Shown here in pieces: positions 34,580-47,070 of a stretch of 64,000 nucleotides of DNA. The translations under genes were made by a program, and so were the position numbers. Under the pieces are notes generated by a model. The model worked only from the letters and a program-made list of their open reading frames with translations. It did no database searches and was not told where the DNA came from. Position 1 is the first letter of the stretch. The number at the start of each line of letters is the position of its first letter. Source of the DNA: Platycnemis pennipes. Its lineage: Eukaryota; Arthropoda; Insecta; Odonata; Platycnemididae. The stretch covers positions 62,228,872 to 62,292,871 of the forward strand of contig OW121852.1 of the NCBI GenBank assembly GCA_933228895.1, in the 5' to 3' direction.

Positions 34580-37192
34580 GATATGATCGACGCTGCAAAA
34601 ATCTTCGATCAGCTAGGGAACCTGTGCTTCGCGGAAAAACAGCCACTGTTAGAGTCGAACTTGGATCCTCTGGATAGGAATTCACGTATAACCTTATGTT
34701 TAGATTGGTGCAGGCATCACCTCTTTGCCTCTTGAGTTATTCCCATTGCCAAAAGATCTCTGTTTGGGCCAGAAAATTTTTCCCCAGCGAAGACCATCTC
34801 GTTCCACGAACGACCCAATTCATCCTTTTCATTTGCCGGCAAACGTAATGCTTTTGTATTTTACGCGGGTATTTTTAGTCGACTTCGCCCTCATTTCTCC
34901 TAAGGATACGGTTGCTCAAAGGAAAATATTGTTGGAGACGAAGGGAAGCGGTAAAAATGACTCGCCGTTGAATTTTGTCGGAATGGTCTGGAACGATCAC
35001 CCATACTACCTTCATCATTATCAATAAACACAATATATTTCGTATTTCATAGTGTGGAAAAAATAGGTATTTCTTATTCACAATGAATCGTTTCCACAAC
35101 GTAACGGCTGATACCATCAAGTATATTTATTGCCATGTTCGCCAAAGCCTTTCAGGTAATTGTAGTTGTACCAATTTCTTGTGTCTGTAACTATATCCGT
35201 GGAGAGGGGTGAAACGTTTTGACAACTACCATGAGGAGAAAAGATTTTGAATCGGTGCTAAGCTAGGGACACTGGGAATTAACTAAATAGGTGAAACTAA
35301 GTTGTAATGAAATTAGCTTTACGGTAATAGAAACTCTGAGCTTGTATTACAGAATTTAACGGAAGGCTAACCCTAAGATCAACACTTTCAAAATTCGGAA
35401 GTGAAAACCAGCAAAGTTTGAGCTGCTGGACGGGATAAATTTCCCATTCTCTTCTTCTCTTTCTCGGTTTTATAATATTCTTCCTATATGTCGACTTGTA
35501 GAATTTGATTATTACTTGTTACATAGTACTCCATTTTTCTTCCCGATTTTCTCCACCATCTTCCTTTCGTCAAATAATGAAGGAAATACATACTTTGAAA
35601 ATTCTTCTCGAGGCCTCAATTATCTCTCGTTTATTGTCGATCTTGTTAATTACTGTTTTATACGTGAGAAAGTTTAGTGATATTCGGTTTCAACACCCAT
35701 CACATTGCAGCCTGTAATATTTGTAAACGAGAATGGAAATGGTCCATATCACGACTAAAAGGTCGCATTCGCTGTTGAAGAGATAGTTGATGGATTCGTA
35801 ATCTGGAGGATTCTGTGGAAGACTGACAGTTATGTGACATTGAGAGGAATACAGGGAAATATAACTCTCCCCTACTCTTTTGTACTTCCTCCCCTCCATC
35901 CCCTTGATGGAGTGAAAAATTAATTCTTTTAATGGCCTATTTCTTCTGCATCCAATTCTGATTCCCCTGTCAGTTCTTCCCTCTCTCTCTCTCTCTTTGT
36001 CGTTTCCCATCCCACAAACATTCCATACCCTTTTTGTCATCCGTCAAACCAGTGGACGCCACTACCTATTTGTCATCCGTGTGCGGGGCGGGGTAACTAC
36101 TCCCTGTTGCCTTTTTATCCTTTAGGCTTGAGGGACTCGTCGGCTCGATTTGATTCGGGGGCATCCGCGGGAGTTTTTCCGCCCTTCCAATGTTCCTTTC
36201 TGCCTTTGAGAGCCGCGTGCTGGCCACACTCACCTTTATTGCACATCGTTCCAATCAGTGGGACCCCCGCCCCCCGCCCGCCCCCTTCATCAACGATGGA
36301 AAAGAAAAGATCGGATGGAACTCAGTCGTAACTCACGACATAGGGTGTTATTGAAATTTTTGTTTTGATAAAAATTTTCTATTTTCGTCGTCAAATGATC
36401 GTAGACTGCGGATGTAGAGTTTTTTAAATTGAAAAATTAGCTCAAAATAGTTTTATTTTAGTTTTAAAATAACTCCCGAGCAGTCTTCCGAAAATCTTGG
36501 GTAACGACATGCATTGATATCGTTCAATAGTCCTCATTTGAAAATATTTCGCTGAAATGAAAAACAGCATTTCCGGTTGTAAATCCTGTACCTATTATTT
36601 TTTAATTATTTTTTATATTTGCCCGAAAACAACACAGAGGGTCTTTACATGGGGTACTTTAACTATTAGTAATCACGCAAGCACTGGCATCGATGCCTTG
36701 CGACCCTGGGATTGACAGGTGAGGGAGTCTGCCGCCATACCTTGCCGCCACCGGGGGCGACTAATGCACTTATATCCTACATTTCGAATCGAAGAAAACT
36801 TATAGGCAACATTTGTACCATTTCCCCTTTCTTAGGTAATTTCCTTCTATATTCACTGGCGATTCACCAGAACGCTGGCTCCAAAGTTCTTGTTTAATCG
36901 ATATGGTGGCATATGCTAGAAGTTTAAAATTTGCTATTGTATTCGTTTGGAATTTTTATGCCTAAACGATCTTGGAGAATTATTTGAGCGTATTTAATCG
37001 ATAACTATACGGGTTTTCTCTTCAACCCATTTTAAAGAGTGTTATAACATAAAAATAAAAAAAAACTCATTCACGGACCCTATGAAAAACACAGAAAATG
37101 GGCACACAACGCATGCCATACCATGTATTTGGTAATATTTCGGGGTTCTTTAGTCTTTATCCTGGGGAAGAGGGATGATTCTTAATTTATCA
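34580..37192. other. Noncoding stretch, nothing recognised
   Basis: AT-rich with a CT microsatellite and a short GC-rich patch at 36060-36300 (CCCCGCCCCCCGCCCGCCCC). No family detected. Confidence 0.45.
35976..35996. repeat. (CT)n microsatellite
   Basis: About ten CT units. Confidence 0.85.
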
Positions 37193-37272
37193 ATGCCGTT
37201 CGTGATAGTCAAGTTGGTAAAGAGTCGGCTTGAGAACCCCAAAGTCGCGGTTTATAATCCTAACAGGGGCGT
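37193..37272 (+). repeat. tRNA-like SINE head, family unclear
   Basis: GTGATAGTCAAGTTGGTAAA then GTCGCGGTTTATAATCCTAA; decayed box B. Confidence 0.35.
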
Positions 37273-37782
37273 GGATGTTGTGTTTTTAGGATTTGGTTAG
37301 AATTTATTTTCTCTAGGTGACCTTTTCTGGAATGCGATATCTCTCTTTAGGATCCACTTCAGCTAAAAACATCTCTTCTTACAAAGAACGATTGGAATTA
37401 CAAAATAATTTACGCGTACCATTTAATAAACGTATTTGACAGAAAGATGAAGGTAAATTCTAACGTCTAAACGTCTAAAAGGCCAATATTGGTCTACGAC
37501 AATAAACTTATTATTATTATTACTAAATTGAATTTATTCGGATTGAACAGTATTTTTTAAAACTGATTTTGTGATATTTTTTCATGAATGTTTATGTTTG
37601 CTCAATGGGGAACACAAAACACGGAAGTTCGGCCCCGACTGATTTACGGTGGCTGCACGTGTGACCAAGGACAAGGTTTTTTTGAGAACACATACGCTAG
37701 CTGGTGTGATATATCCTTATCAGTTCGATCATCCTGAAATCTTTTTCGGCTGCTACTTCTTCATTATGTATAGTAGTCTATA

Positions 37783-37850
37783 CTAATATTGGTTTGACGT
37801 AGCTATCCACTGGATTCTTCTGTCGACTCTGAACCTTGCCTGGTATATTA
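37783..37850 (-). repeat. RTE-like LINE 3' end, decayed
   Basis: ACTAATATTGGTTTGACGTA, GCTATCCACTGGATTCTTCT. The (TCA)n edge is lost. Confidence 0.45.
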
Positions 37851-37972
37851 GAATTCTAACCTTGTTAACAAGGTTGTGGAACACTGATAATTATAATATC
37901 GGTCCAAAGGTTCTACAAATTTAAGAAGATACCCATCGAGTAGAATAGGAAGGGAAACATCAGCAGGATGAC

Positions 37973-38029
37973 CAGTGTGATTAGTGATAATCCTCACATT
38001 GCGGACCGGGATTATCATTACTCACACTG
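37973..38029. repeat. Hairpin, 21-bp arms, 15-bp loop
   Basis: CAGTGTGATTAGTGATAATC... with GGATTATCATTACTCACACTG; about two mismatches. It abuts SINE A at 38030. Confidence 0.7.
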
Positions 38030-38225
38030 TTGACCGGGATCGAAACCCTGTAGGGATTTCTTTGGCGTCACATCTTTCATGGCGTTGTGGGAGCATCCCA
38101 TGCTCAGCTCTCTGACCGACGGATGGGATGTAGAACTGTGATCCAACATTTGTTGTTACTTCAGAGCTGTCTAATTCCGATGGCAGGATTCTCACCACTC
38201 TTCCTCCTTCCCATTCCAAGCCATT
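38030..38225 (+). mobile_element. SINE A, diverged, plus orientation
   Basis: CCGGGATCGAAACCCTG (box-B-like), then CTCTCTGACCGACGGATGGG, TTGTTACTTCAGAGCTGTCT and TTCCGATGGCAGGATTCTCA aligned to the SINE A body. Adjacent to the small hairpin at 37973-38029. Confidence 0.55.
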
Positions 38226-38290
38226 CCTTAAACTTTTACTGTGAGAGACGTGTCAAGGGAGTGACTTTTGTGTGAGGGACAGGAGTATAT

Positions 38291-38404
38291 AAAGTAAAAC
38301 TTTTTAAGATATAGTACTATCCAAATTTTTATTTGAAACAGGTGTAGTCTTATTTCAAATAAATTTGGGGACAGTAGGTACTATATCTGAAAAAGGTTCA
38401 CTTT
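38291..38404. repeat. AT-rich inverted repeat, ~50-bp arms
   Basis: AAAGTAAAACTTTTTAAGAT with TATAGTACTATCC and TTATTTGAAA, against the complementary right arm 38353-38404. Confidence 0.65.
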
Positions 38405-39277
38405 ATTTGCTTATGATCATACTGTTCCATCAAATCTTGCCTGACACGGTAGAATTCGTGAGGGACAGGCTTAAAATCAGATGAACTTGACCGATGTTCG
38501 AGTTGAACACTGTGTTTTTTAAGCAAATCCGTTATTTTTCCATCACATACTTTCACGAAGTTATTGAAATGAAAATGTGTGTTGGTGAATAGAATTCTGA
38601 AACTCGCTCGTCCGAAAGCTGTAGTAACCGTGATGCCTGGTATTAAACAAACCTGCGCCCAAGACTTTTGGAGCGCCTACTGGAAGTGAAAATTTGCATG
38701 TTTTATTTCGCGATGTTTTTACGTGGGCCAGTTTTTTTCTCAAAAGGACCATTCCGTCCCATCAGTGATGAGCGAGTTGAAAAAAAAGAGGATCGTGAGG
38801 CGATGGAAATTTCGAAGTTGGGACGCCTTCCGATCCCGCGGGTATATGAAAGGAGAGAGAAAGCTGTAGACATGCACTAGCTGAGCACTAGCCATTTTGG
38901 AAACGACACAGAGGAAGAGATGCGAAGGAACTTTCCGCTCTTCCCTCAGAATTTTGAGGAAAACCCGAAAGAGGAAAGCCAGATGAAAAAAAGAGGACCA
39001 TCTCTCCCTTGTCCTTCATGTAAAAATTTGAATTCGTCCCGGAATGTGTTGATTGAACGAGACTAGTGTGTTCGTCAATTGACGTTTCCCATACCCAACC
39101 CAGAATCAGCGTGCCTCGTCTTGTTCGCGTCTCCAATTTAGGCCCTCAAGGAAGGCTGTGATTGAAGTTAGAATAAGTAGGCGAAGAAGGATGAGCAAAA
39201 GAGTGATGTTTTGGATGAATCGAGGTCGGATATATGCTCTACTGAAGGCATAAATAGTGTGGTGAAAGAGTTGTAGA

Positions 39278-39465
39278 GAAAATCCAAGGAAGAATGAACA
39301 TATTGCATTATTCCTCCCCTAAATTGTAGTAAAAATGTGAAAATCCAAAGAAGAATGAACGTATTACATTATTCCTCTCTTAAATTGTAGCAGCACAAAT
39401 GTGAAAATCCAAAGAATAATGAGCGTATGTATTACATTATCCTACCCTGAATTGTAGCAAAACTA
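39278..39465. repeat. Tandem repeat, three copies of 61-64 bp
   Basis: Units begin GAAAATCCAA at 39278, 39339 and 39403 and contain AGAATGAACGTATTACATTA and AATTGTAG. Periods are 61 and 64; the third copy is the most diverged. Confidence 0.85.
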
Positions 39466-40344
39466 ATGATCATATATGTTAGGAGAATTTTGGGTGGAAC
39501 GGATAGAAGAAGGTGGAGGTATGATCTACAACAAAGACTTCTAAGGACAAAGCAAAAGGAACAAAATCTGAAGCTAAAATGGTGTTTGATATTCACCGCG
39601 TATTTTTTTTGACGTGTTGCGTTTTGCTCGATTTTTATAATTATCCAGTTGGAGTGACGTTGTTGAATCTTTGTTTTTTTTTGGTTGGGGATTTAAGTGG
39701 GTAGCGTGGTGCCAATTTACAAGCTAAATGTAATATTTTATGACTAAATTTAAGAAAAATAAAACTTCAGTGGGCGTACTGTGTGCATGAAGCGCGCGTA
39801 AACAGGATCTACGAGAACTTTAGCGGTCATTGAATGAATTTTCTCTCGAAGCACGGTACGTACATAAAATCATTACGGCCGTTGGAATATTGCTTTCTTT
39901 TGATATAAACTTTTCATGCAGTATAGAGCTCCATCGCACTGTTTCATTTGTCTGATATTCAAATTTTAATCCTTCGGGTAACGTTATTTCTACTGTGATC
40001 CATAATTGTATGATCTCTGATCCATTATCAAAAGATTAATTATAAATATATTAAATTTTCATGATGGATTGCAGCATTAAGGTCACTCACTCTGAAATGA
40101 AGTTTTTGATATCCCTGGATGAATTTCAATAAATAATAAAAGCCCATTTTAGTCTCGCCATACACCATTTTCTAACTTTCATGTCCCAAAAGGAGATCGT
40201 CTTCTCCAAATCATTCGTGTTTTTCCTCATGCATTTATTACCAAAGAGAATTCTGCAGAGATTCCAGAAGGTTAGTTGGGTGGAAAACAAGACAAATAAG
40301 GGAGCGCTGGTGTTAGTTAGGAAAGAAAGAGGTAGAAAAGCAAG

Positions 40345-40445
40345 ATATTCCACAAAAACAATCTATCCCCCAGACCGGGACTCGAGCCCGGACACCCTGA
40401 TTTCCGGCTAGGTGTTCTACCAGTTATGCTACCAGGACGTCCTAT
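40345..40445 (-). mobile_element. SINE B, tRNA-like head
   Basis: Minus strand reads CCTGGTAGCATAACTGGTAG, AACACCTAGCCGGAAATCAG, GGTGTCCGGGCTCGAGTCCC and then GATAGATTGTTTTTGTGGAA. Box A (TAGCATAACTGG) and box B (GGCTCGAGTCC) are near canonical, but the flanks do not pair as an acceptor stem. Confidence 0.6.
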
Positions 40446-40602
40446 TTCTCTGTGGAAATTATAGAGGCTTTTTAGGAACTAAATGTTACCGGACTGCTGG
40501 ACATATCATGTCACAAAGCAGCCGTAGTCGTGCGCATGGCGACACCGTCCACGAGGTTAAAGCCGACATTTAAACTCTAACGTGCTTACTTACTACAGAT
40601 TC

Positions 40603-40769
40603 AAGTCTGCGAACTGGCCGCGAAAACTTCAACGGCGTTACCCACTGAAAGTGCACAATAGCAAGATATTCTGATTTCGTAGGATACAGAGAAAAAAATC
40701 ATTCGCCTGCTATTGTGCAATTTCAGCGGGTAACGCCGCTATGTTTTCGCGTCCCTTTCGCGGACTTGG
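40603..40769. repeat. Inverted repeat, ~60-bp arms, ~46-bp loop
   Basis: Arms 40603-40663 and 40710-40769 share CGCGAAAAC, CGGCGTTACCC and GCACAATAGC with several mismatches. Confidence 0.75.
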
Positions 40770-40799
40770 ATTTTGTTGTAAGAGGTAGATGTCAGAATT

Positions 40800-41085
40800 G
40801 AGGAAAAGGCGGAGTGGATTGAACAGATAATGAAGGATGAGGTTGCTTTGATGGACATGATGAAGGGGGCAATGTTAAGTAAGAAGACAGATGGTGGAGA
40901 AGAAGGATTAGTTTGGGTAGAGGATTGAGTGCTTAAAGGTTAGCATAACTAAAGAACGATATCATTTAAAAATATTGTTCTTTATTTAAAGATTTAAAGG
41001 GGCTGTGGGAAGATTCTTTATTTCCATTTTAACCTACCTCGTCCGGTAGGAAGCTAGTAATAACTACCACTAATAATAGTTTAAT
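40800..41085 (+). pseudogene. Second LINE-family C-terminus (WIEQIM type)
   Basis: One frame reads EWIEQIMKDEVALMDMMKGA, then KKTDGGEEGLVWVED and a stop; the noncoding end carries ACCTACCTCGTCCGGTAGGA and a TAATAATAG tail. Shares the layout with 50.1 kb but not with the CATCATCATC family. Confidence 0.5.
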
Positions 41086-41191
41086 TTTCATAACAGATCA
41101 CCCTTAATGGATATTTCAAGATTCACTCCGTAATAAATATTCAGTGGTCAAACATGAGTTTCAGTAAACCATATAAATGAATGAAAGAATT

Positions 41192-41527
41192 TAAGCACTT
41201 CTTCACGGATTTAATAAACACACTACGCGTTTCAACTCTCAGAGTCACCATCAGGTGCAAGACAATTTTAAAAAAGGAAGAAGACGAATATATATACAAA
41301 CATTCTGAGAGGAAGGGAACCAAAGGAAGAGAGTAGTGGAAGGTGAATGCCATTGGCCACGAGTAACTGGGAAAGAAGCAGGACGGGAAAAACCAGAATG
41401 TTTGTAAGAACCTATTTATATATATTTTTTTTGTCTTCTTCATTTTTAAAATTGTCTTGCACTTGATGATGACTCTGTCAGTTGAAACTCGTAGTGAGTT
41501 TATTAAATCTGTGGAAAAGTTCTTAGA
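41192..41527. repeat. Inverted repeat, ~105-115-bp arms, ~110-bp centre
   Basis: Left arm 41192-41297 and right arm about 41410-41527 share GATTTAATAAAC, GTTTCAACT, CAGAGTCA and CATCAGGTGCAAGACAATTT (right arm AAGTGCAAGACAATTTT). More diverged than the 14.49-kb hairpin. Confidence 0.75.
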
Positions 41528-41549
41528 GTTTTTGATTTATGGAATTACT

Positions 41550-44500
41550 TTCACTACATCAAGCCTGGATATGTAGATAAATAATATTAGTTCATTTTAG
41601 TCTTGCCATGTACTTTGATAAGTTTCAGTCCCATAAACAATATGCCATCTGCTATTTTTATGTATTGCCCCTCATGATTTTATTTCCAGAGTATATTACA
41701 GGCCTACTAAAGAAACTACATTACTTTTGCGTGTAAATGACTATTGTCTTATCTTCCAAACTTATTATAAATACTATCCTATTTCAATGACTTGGATATT
41801 GTCCCGTGAATATTTTGCGAGGGTTCATAATTAACAACCAAAGTTGAGCCACTTAATTCGTGCCGCCGAGCAATAGAGAAAAAAATTGAAGTCCCTGAAG
41901 GCAATGTGGTCGTGGTGATATCTCGTTAGTCGTGTCGTGATTGGAACCTTAATGGAATTAATTAAAAGTGCTCCAATTTCAAAGCTGAGCTGCTGAATCT
42001 CATTTTTCTTTGGAGTTGCCACACGATGCAGTATAATTACTTCGAAAGTCTTACCTCCTAAAATTAAGTTCTGTGGTCAGCATTCATGGAATTGGTTTTC
42101 ATTTTCTTCACAGCTTTCATTTCGATCCTTCCACCTGACGCTATGAGTGAGTCCCTCAGTGTTTTATCATATTCCACCTGCTTTCATAAAGCGTTTCTTT
42201 TCGATTGTTCCGTGTGTTTTCTTCCTTTCCATTGTGTCGTCGATTAGCTATTTTCCTTCGCTGAAAACTGGTCGATTCAAAGTTCTTTTTATCTTAAGTG
42301 AAGGGTTTGTTGGAGGGCATTTTAAAATTTTTCCCGGACACTATAGGTTCAGTCACGCAATCCGTGAGTAAGGTCTTATTATTGCTTCCACACGTGCTCT
42401 CCGCATATATTACCATCAGGACGATGGATGTAAATATCGTAGCGTTCGCCACTACTCTAGTATTCCCAGTATTACTCTTCGAATGTTATGTATGATTTAG
42501 TTGCACATAAAACGAACAGAGCTCTACTTTTGCATGAAACGCTGCAGTACATTCGGCGCTGTAGGCTATTCGTGAAGCAATGTCAGCCATATTTTTCCGC
42601 ACAGAGGTACGTCCTGACTGCTAGCGCTACTCACGGATTTAGAAGATTTGAATTCGGATAAAATTAGGAGTATTTAAACGAATACTTCAGCGGTGTTTAG
42701 GTTTTTTTTAATTTATTTGCGGGTTTGTGCATTTCAACCGACCTCAGACACGAAGAGAAGAGATGGAAGGCTTTAAAAATCGTCGTCGAAGGAGATAGCT
42801 TGGGATTTGAGGTGGTTCAACAAAAACCAGGGGAAACATTCAAATACCAATGGAGCATAATGTCTCATTGCGTATCTGTGGGGTGTTCATTGATGCCATT
42901 GCAGTGATGCTAAAAAATTTCGTCCAAATGCGAGACCGTAAACAGCTACTCCCAGATCAAATTGGTTGGCATTCGGTAAAACTAAAAGTATTTATATGAA
43001 AGTTTCTACGGGGTTCAAAGGTGAATATTTTATGGATATTTACCGTATTCCGAAGTGGACAGATTTCCAAATTGTTGCCTTGCAGACACAATAACGTGAT
43101 AAGTAGCGTAAATGAAGTCTAATCAAAAATAAGATTAGCAAGATGAAAAAATTGTGATATATTTATACGTCAAATATACAGTAGAAGGTGTGAATATGCG
43201 CACCCGAACAACGAGTACCTGGTTTAAGTAGGCTAAATCTGTACTAGATAATAAGAATAGAATTTACTCTAATTGGAATAAAATGCATTGCTTCATAACA
43301 TATTCGTAGGAAGTTCACTTTCATGAAGCTGGAAAATCGAGAAAAATGTAACATACATGAAAGGCCAGAGAAAATTTTTTAGTCGAAGAGATGGATGCTA
43401 TCATTCCCAAATATTAAAATTTGAATTTATTATATTTCTCCCTCCCGTTGAATTTCAACGGGCACCTTCAGCTAGTAATTAATAACATAATGCACGTTTA
43501 TTGTCACAGACCAACTGGCCTTATAGACATTCTTTGATCATAAAATGGTTACTATGTACTTAAATTGCAGAAATTGGAGAATTACCTCAAAATACATTTT
43601 TGAGTTACGCCTACAGGGTAGAAGCACTACCTAAAGGGAACGTTCCCAAGAATCTATCCCATGGATATTTCTGTCCGTTTCTCACTTCTACCTTTAGAAT
43701 TTGCAATGAAGCCAAATTCACGCGTTTAAAGCCAAGTATCGCATGAATTTTATAAAAGGTGTGAGAACAAATTTATTTGAAACTCTATGATGTATTAAGG
43801 CCGGGAATTTGCTGTGAATTTATCACTTCACGAAATTTACGAGGAAATCCCCAAATATACCACCGATTCGAAAAAAGCATATATTGAGTGCCAAACGAGC
43901 TTCTGATGAAAATCCATTAAGCGGTTTAAGACGTCGTATCATGCGAATAAATGGATTTCAATGGCAAATATTTTTACGATATCATGGCATTGATAAATAT
44001 ATATGATAAAAATATAAGCAGCGCGAATGAAAGGTCAAAAATGATTCATTCCACCTTTATAGAACTGGTATGAAAAATTAAATATTCGAATTAATTTTTC
44101 AACGTGTATTATCATAATACGCCCAATTTAAATAGTATGAAGCGCCAGACAATTTGATTTACGATTTAGATGGATGGAATTGAATGGGAATCTAAAGGCT
44201 TATCCTTTACGAGGCATAAAACCCAATATTCTTGCTCATAAACGTGGAAGCATTTAGATAATTTAGTCATGTGCAAAATTGATTGATTGATTGATATTTT
44301 TTACCGGTTAAGGTTTTGTTGGAGGCTTGCCATTCTTCTTTGCTTCCCATTCATCTCTACCTACGCTATTTTTGTGTTCAAGTTTGCACAAAATACATAA
44401 ATTACAACAAAATACGAAATACTTACCTTGATTTTTCAAACAAAAATTTCACGAAAAACTAAAATACAACTGCGAAACGTTCTGCATTACTATTATTATT

Positions 44501-44669
44501 TGGCTATGGTAATGAAGGCTAAAATATTGCAATTTTAGTAGTAATTTTAAGTTGAATTACGTTTTAAGGTGCTCCAACTGATGAAATGTAGCGGAGTATC
44601 CAACCTAAGACTAACCCAAACAATTTTCAAAGCCTAATCCCAAAATAAACACAACACCAGCTTTCAAGG
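41550..44669. other. Noncoding stretch, nothing recognised
   Basis: Long unique AT-rich sequence with a short GATT repeat. No coding or repeat family found. Confidence 0.5.
44279..44295. repeat. (GATT)n short tandem repeat
   Basis: TTGATTGATTGATTGATA; four units. Confidence 0.8.
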
Positions 44670-44742
44670 AGGGGTTCAAACCTAACGATACCATTGGATA
44701 ATTAGGCTGGCGCGCTATCGACCAGGTGCCCGATCACGGAAC
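44670..44742 (-). repeat. tRNA-like SINE head, family unclear
   Basis: Minus strand CACCTGGTCGATAGCGCGCC, then TCGTTAGGTTTGAACCCCTC. Box-B-like GGTTTGAACCC with plausible spacing. Confidence 0.45.
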
Positions 44743-45494
44743 TTCATAACGCACTCAATCGCGTTACCTTTAATTTTTTAAATTACACTCGGGAAAGAGG
44801 AAATGTGATGACAGTTTTTCAAACTATGTCTGGCGCTTTAAATCTCCAATCTCAGTTAGGCGAGCAAGTGATTAGGAAGATTATCGTGAACGCTGCATTT
44901 CCAGTTGAGTTTGTGGTATCCTCTTCTTAGATCATGACAAGCGTTAACGCAAAAGTAGAGTCCCCCCTATAGCTTATTTAAAGTGCGATAATGGTTATGG
45001 ATATGGTTAGATAAATATTCAACGTGTAGGCATTACGATTCCTTGATGGTTAATCTACAGGTAAGTACAGTTTAAGAATATTGAGATATGTTATCATATA
45101 CCTTTCGGAGTTTTTTCCCCCTATTTTCATGGAGTTTAAACAATGGTGGTGAAAACGATGTTGGTAGGTAGAATGAATATTTTACGTGGAGGGCTGCCAG
45201 CGTTTTTAAACACAAGTCACATTGCATAGCCAGTTTTTTTATATTTTCAAATGAGTACGGGATTGCGTTATTGTGCCAAAGGAATCATGAAATAAACTTA
45301 CGAGCACTCATTTTTTCGTAGTAAGCGCGATGGTGTGGCTATAAATGACCAGCCTAGACCATAATGTGGACGAAAATGGATGTTTACCCGGACGAGCGAA
45401 CTTTACTCAATAAATCCATCCCCTGCCCATTATCGTCGTGTACTACCCAATTCCGATTACCCCCTCCCGACTCCCTGTTTCGTGAACTCTTTCT

Positions 45495-45986
45495 TTACGC
45501 ACTCGCGGTGAACACGCGTATGGAAATCGGTATCGTATGAAAGGACCCATGTCGAGCAAGGCTATTTCGGTTTCCTCCGTAAAGAGGCGTGCACCAAACA
45601 CGCAAAGTGTCTTGAATAATATTCCTATTCCTCCATCCGATCTGCGATCCTTCCTCCCGGACGGTTTCATGTGCGCACATATCTCCTTTTTCATCTCCTC
45701 CATCTTTATGACGAGAGAAATATAGAGATGGGGGGATGAGAATTCCATCACGACCACCGTTGGTCCATTCGTAATCTTTCCTCCATTTCATTCGTTCCAC
45801 AACGCGGTCCGAATTCAAGAGTGATTGATTGCCCGCCGCATCAAGAGTCCGTCGTGAAATGAGTGATGGACGAATGCTCTTAAGACTCGACATGGGTGGA
45901 AAAGTCGCCGTATCCTTCGCATAATCTCCCGCCGCGTATGAATGTGTACGTAGGAAATATCCGACTGAATCCTTTTCGTGTAACAT
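45495..45986 (-). CDS. Unassigned ORF, 163 codons, ATG start
   Basis: Starts at a true ATG (45984-45986) and stays open 163 codons. Seen: MLHEKDSVGYFLRTHSYAAG, MSSLKSIRPSLISRRTLDAA and EEGSQIGWRNRNIIQDTLRV. No family recognised. A second minus-strand frame is open over the same bases (45443-45757), which shows that the local composition disfavours stop codons and weakens the case. Possible exon; more likely chance. Confidence 0.2.
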   Translation of the reverse strand: MLHEKDSVGYFLRTHSYAAGDYAKDTATFPPMSSLKSIRPSLISRRTLDAAGNQSLLNSDRVVERMKWRKDYEWTNGGRDGILIPPSLYFSRHKDGGDEKGDMCAHETVREEGSQIGWRNRNIIQDTLRVWCTPLYGGNRNSLARHGSFHTIPISIRVFTASA

Positions 45987-46794
45987 TTTCAGTCAGATGG
46001 CTGTGTAGAGATGAAATATGTTCCTTTTTTTTGAGGACTTCTGAGGAAATTGTGTGATGATAGTGAATGATATCCACTCACTACCTTTGAACTTGGGTAC
46101 TTCGGTATGTAATAATAATACATTGCTTTTACTTTGGGTCAAAGCGGAGAGTAAATATACCTCCTTTCACTTAGCCCCTCGATAGTATTAAGGAATAGAA
46201 CTTAATACTGTAACCGAATAAATCTGTTATACATATTACACAATTGCATTTCAACAGTATGAAATTGCGGTATAAATATAGTTTTGTATTTAAAAAAATA
46301 TGCACAAGTGTGGGAAAATCGCAAGAATGAAAGACTCATTTTTATTATAATTAGCGATCTACCGCTTAAAGCAGATTTAGTTGGACGCAGAGTTATTACC
46401 CTTACCCCTTTCTATCATGTGACATCCTTCGCTCCATCTCCTACCCCTTATAATTTTATCCAACATTTCCGATCTGTTCCTTCTATCACGGCTACTCGTC
46501 ATTCCATATATCACATTCTTGTACGCCCTAGGGGTTGGATGGAAGATGGAGTCTCAATTTTGCCAAAAAAAGTTGTCAACAAACACAAACAATTTTTCTC
46601 TCCTTTCTCATCTTCTCCGGCTTGGTAGGGTCTTAAAAATCACCTGACTCGAGACGCAGTCACCTGAATAAGAATAGCTATACATTCCATAAAGTTAATA
46701 TTTTCTCTGTGAAAAGACATTCGTATTTTTCATTTCTCGGAGAAGAAGATCGAGAGTGAAAATTGTTGGCGTCATTTACATTTGGTGAATAATT

Positions 46795-47070
46795 TGGTGG
46801 AGATAGGATTTTAAGGGAACGGAATCCTTAAGTTTGGGTGGAGCAAAACTCGGCCTAGACAGTTGTGTACTTTTAGTGAAAAGTGCCTAGTGTTCCGCAA
46901 TTTTAACGTCAAATCCGACGGACTGATTACTGAACTTGGATGAGCACTGCTGTCTATCAGGCACTGTTGTGGAACGATATACTGCTGATAATATGTAAAC
47001 TAAAGCCTAGGATTCGAACCCAGGCCCAAGGAACAAGAGACTATCTAACCAAAACAGTAACGCGATGTAA
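46795..47070 (-). mobile_element. SINE A with tRNA-like head
   Basis: GGAGCAAAACTCGGCCTAGA, GTGCCTAGTGTTCCGC, CAAATCCGACGGACTGATTA, CTGAACTTGG; head on the right, minus strand TACTGTTTTGGTTAGATAGT then GGCCTGGGTTCGAATCCTAG. Confidence 0.7.

Noticed and set aside
39278..39465. CRISPR-like array
   Set aside because: Units are contiguous tandem repeats with no spacers between them.
40345..40445. Functional tRNA gene
   Set aside because: Boxes A and B are good on the minus strand, but acceptor and anticodon stems do not pair and a related copy sits near 18.4 kb, so it is a SINE head.
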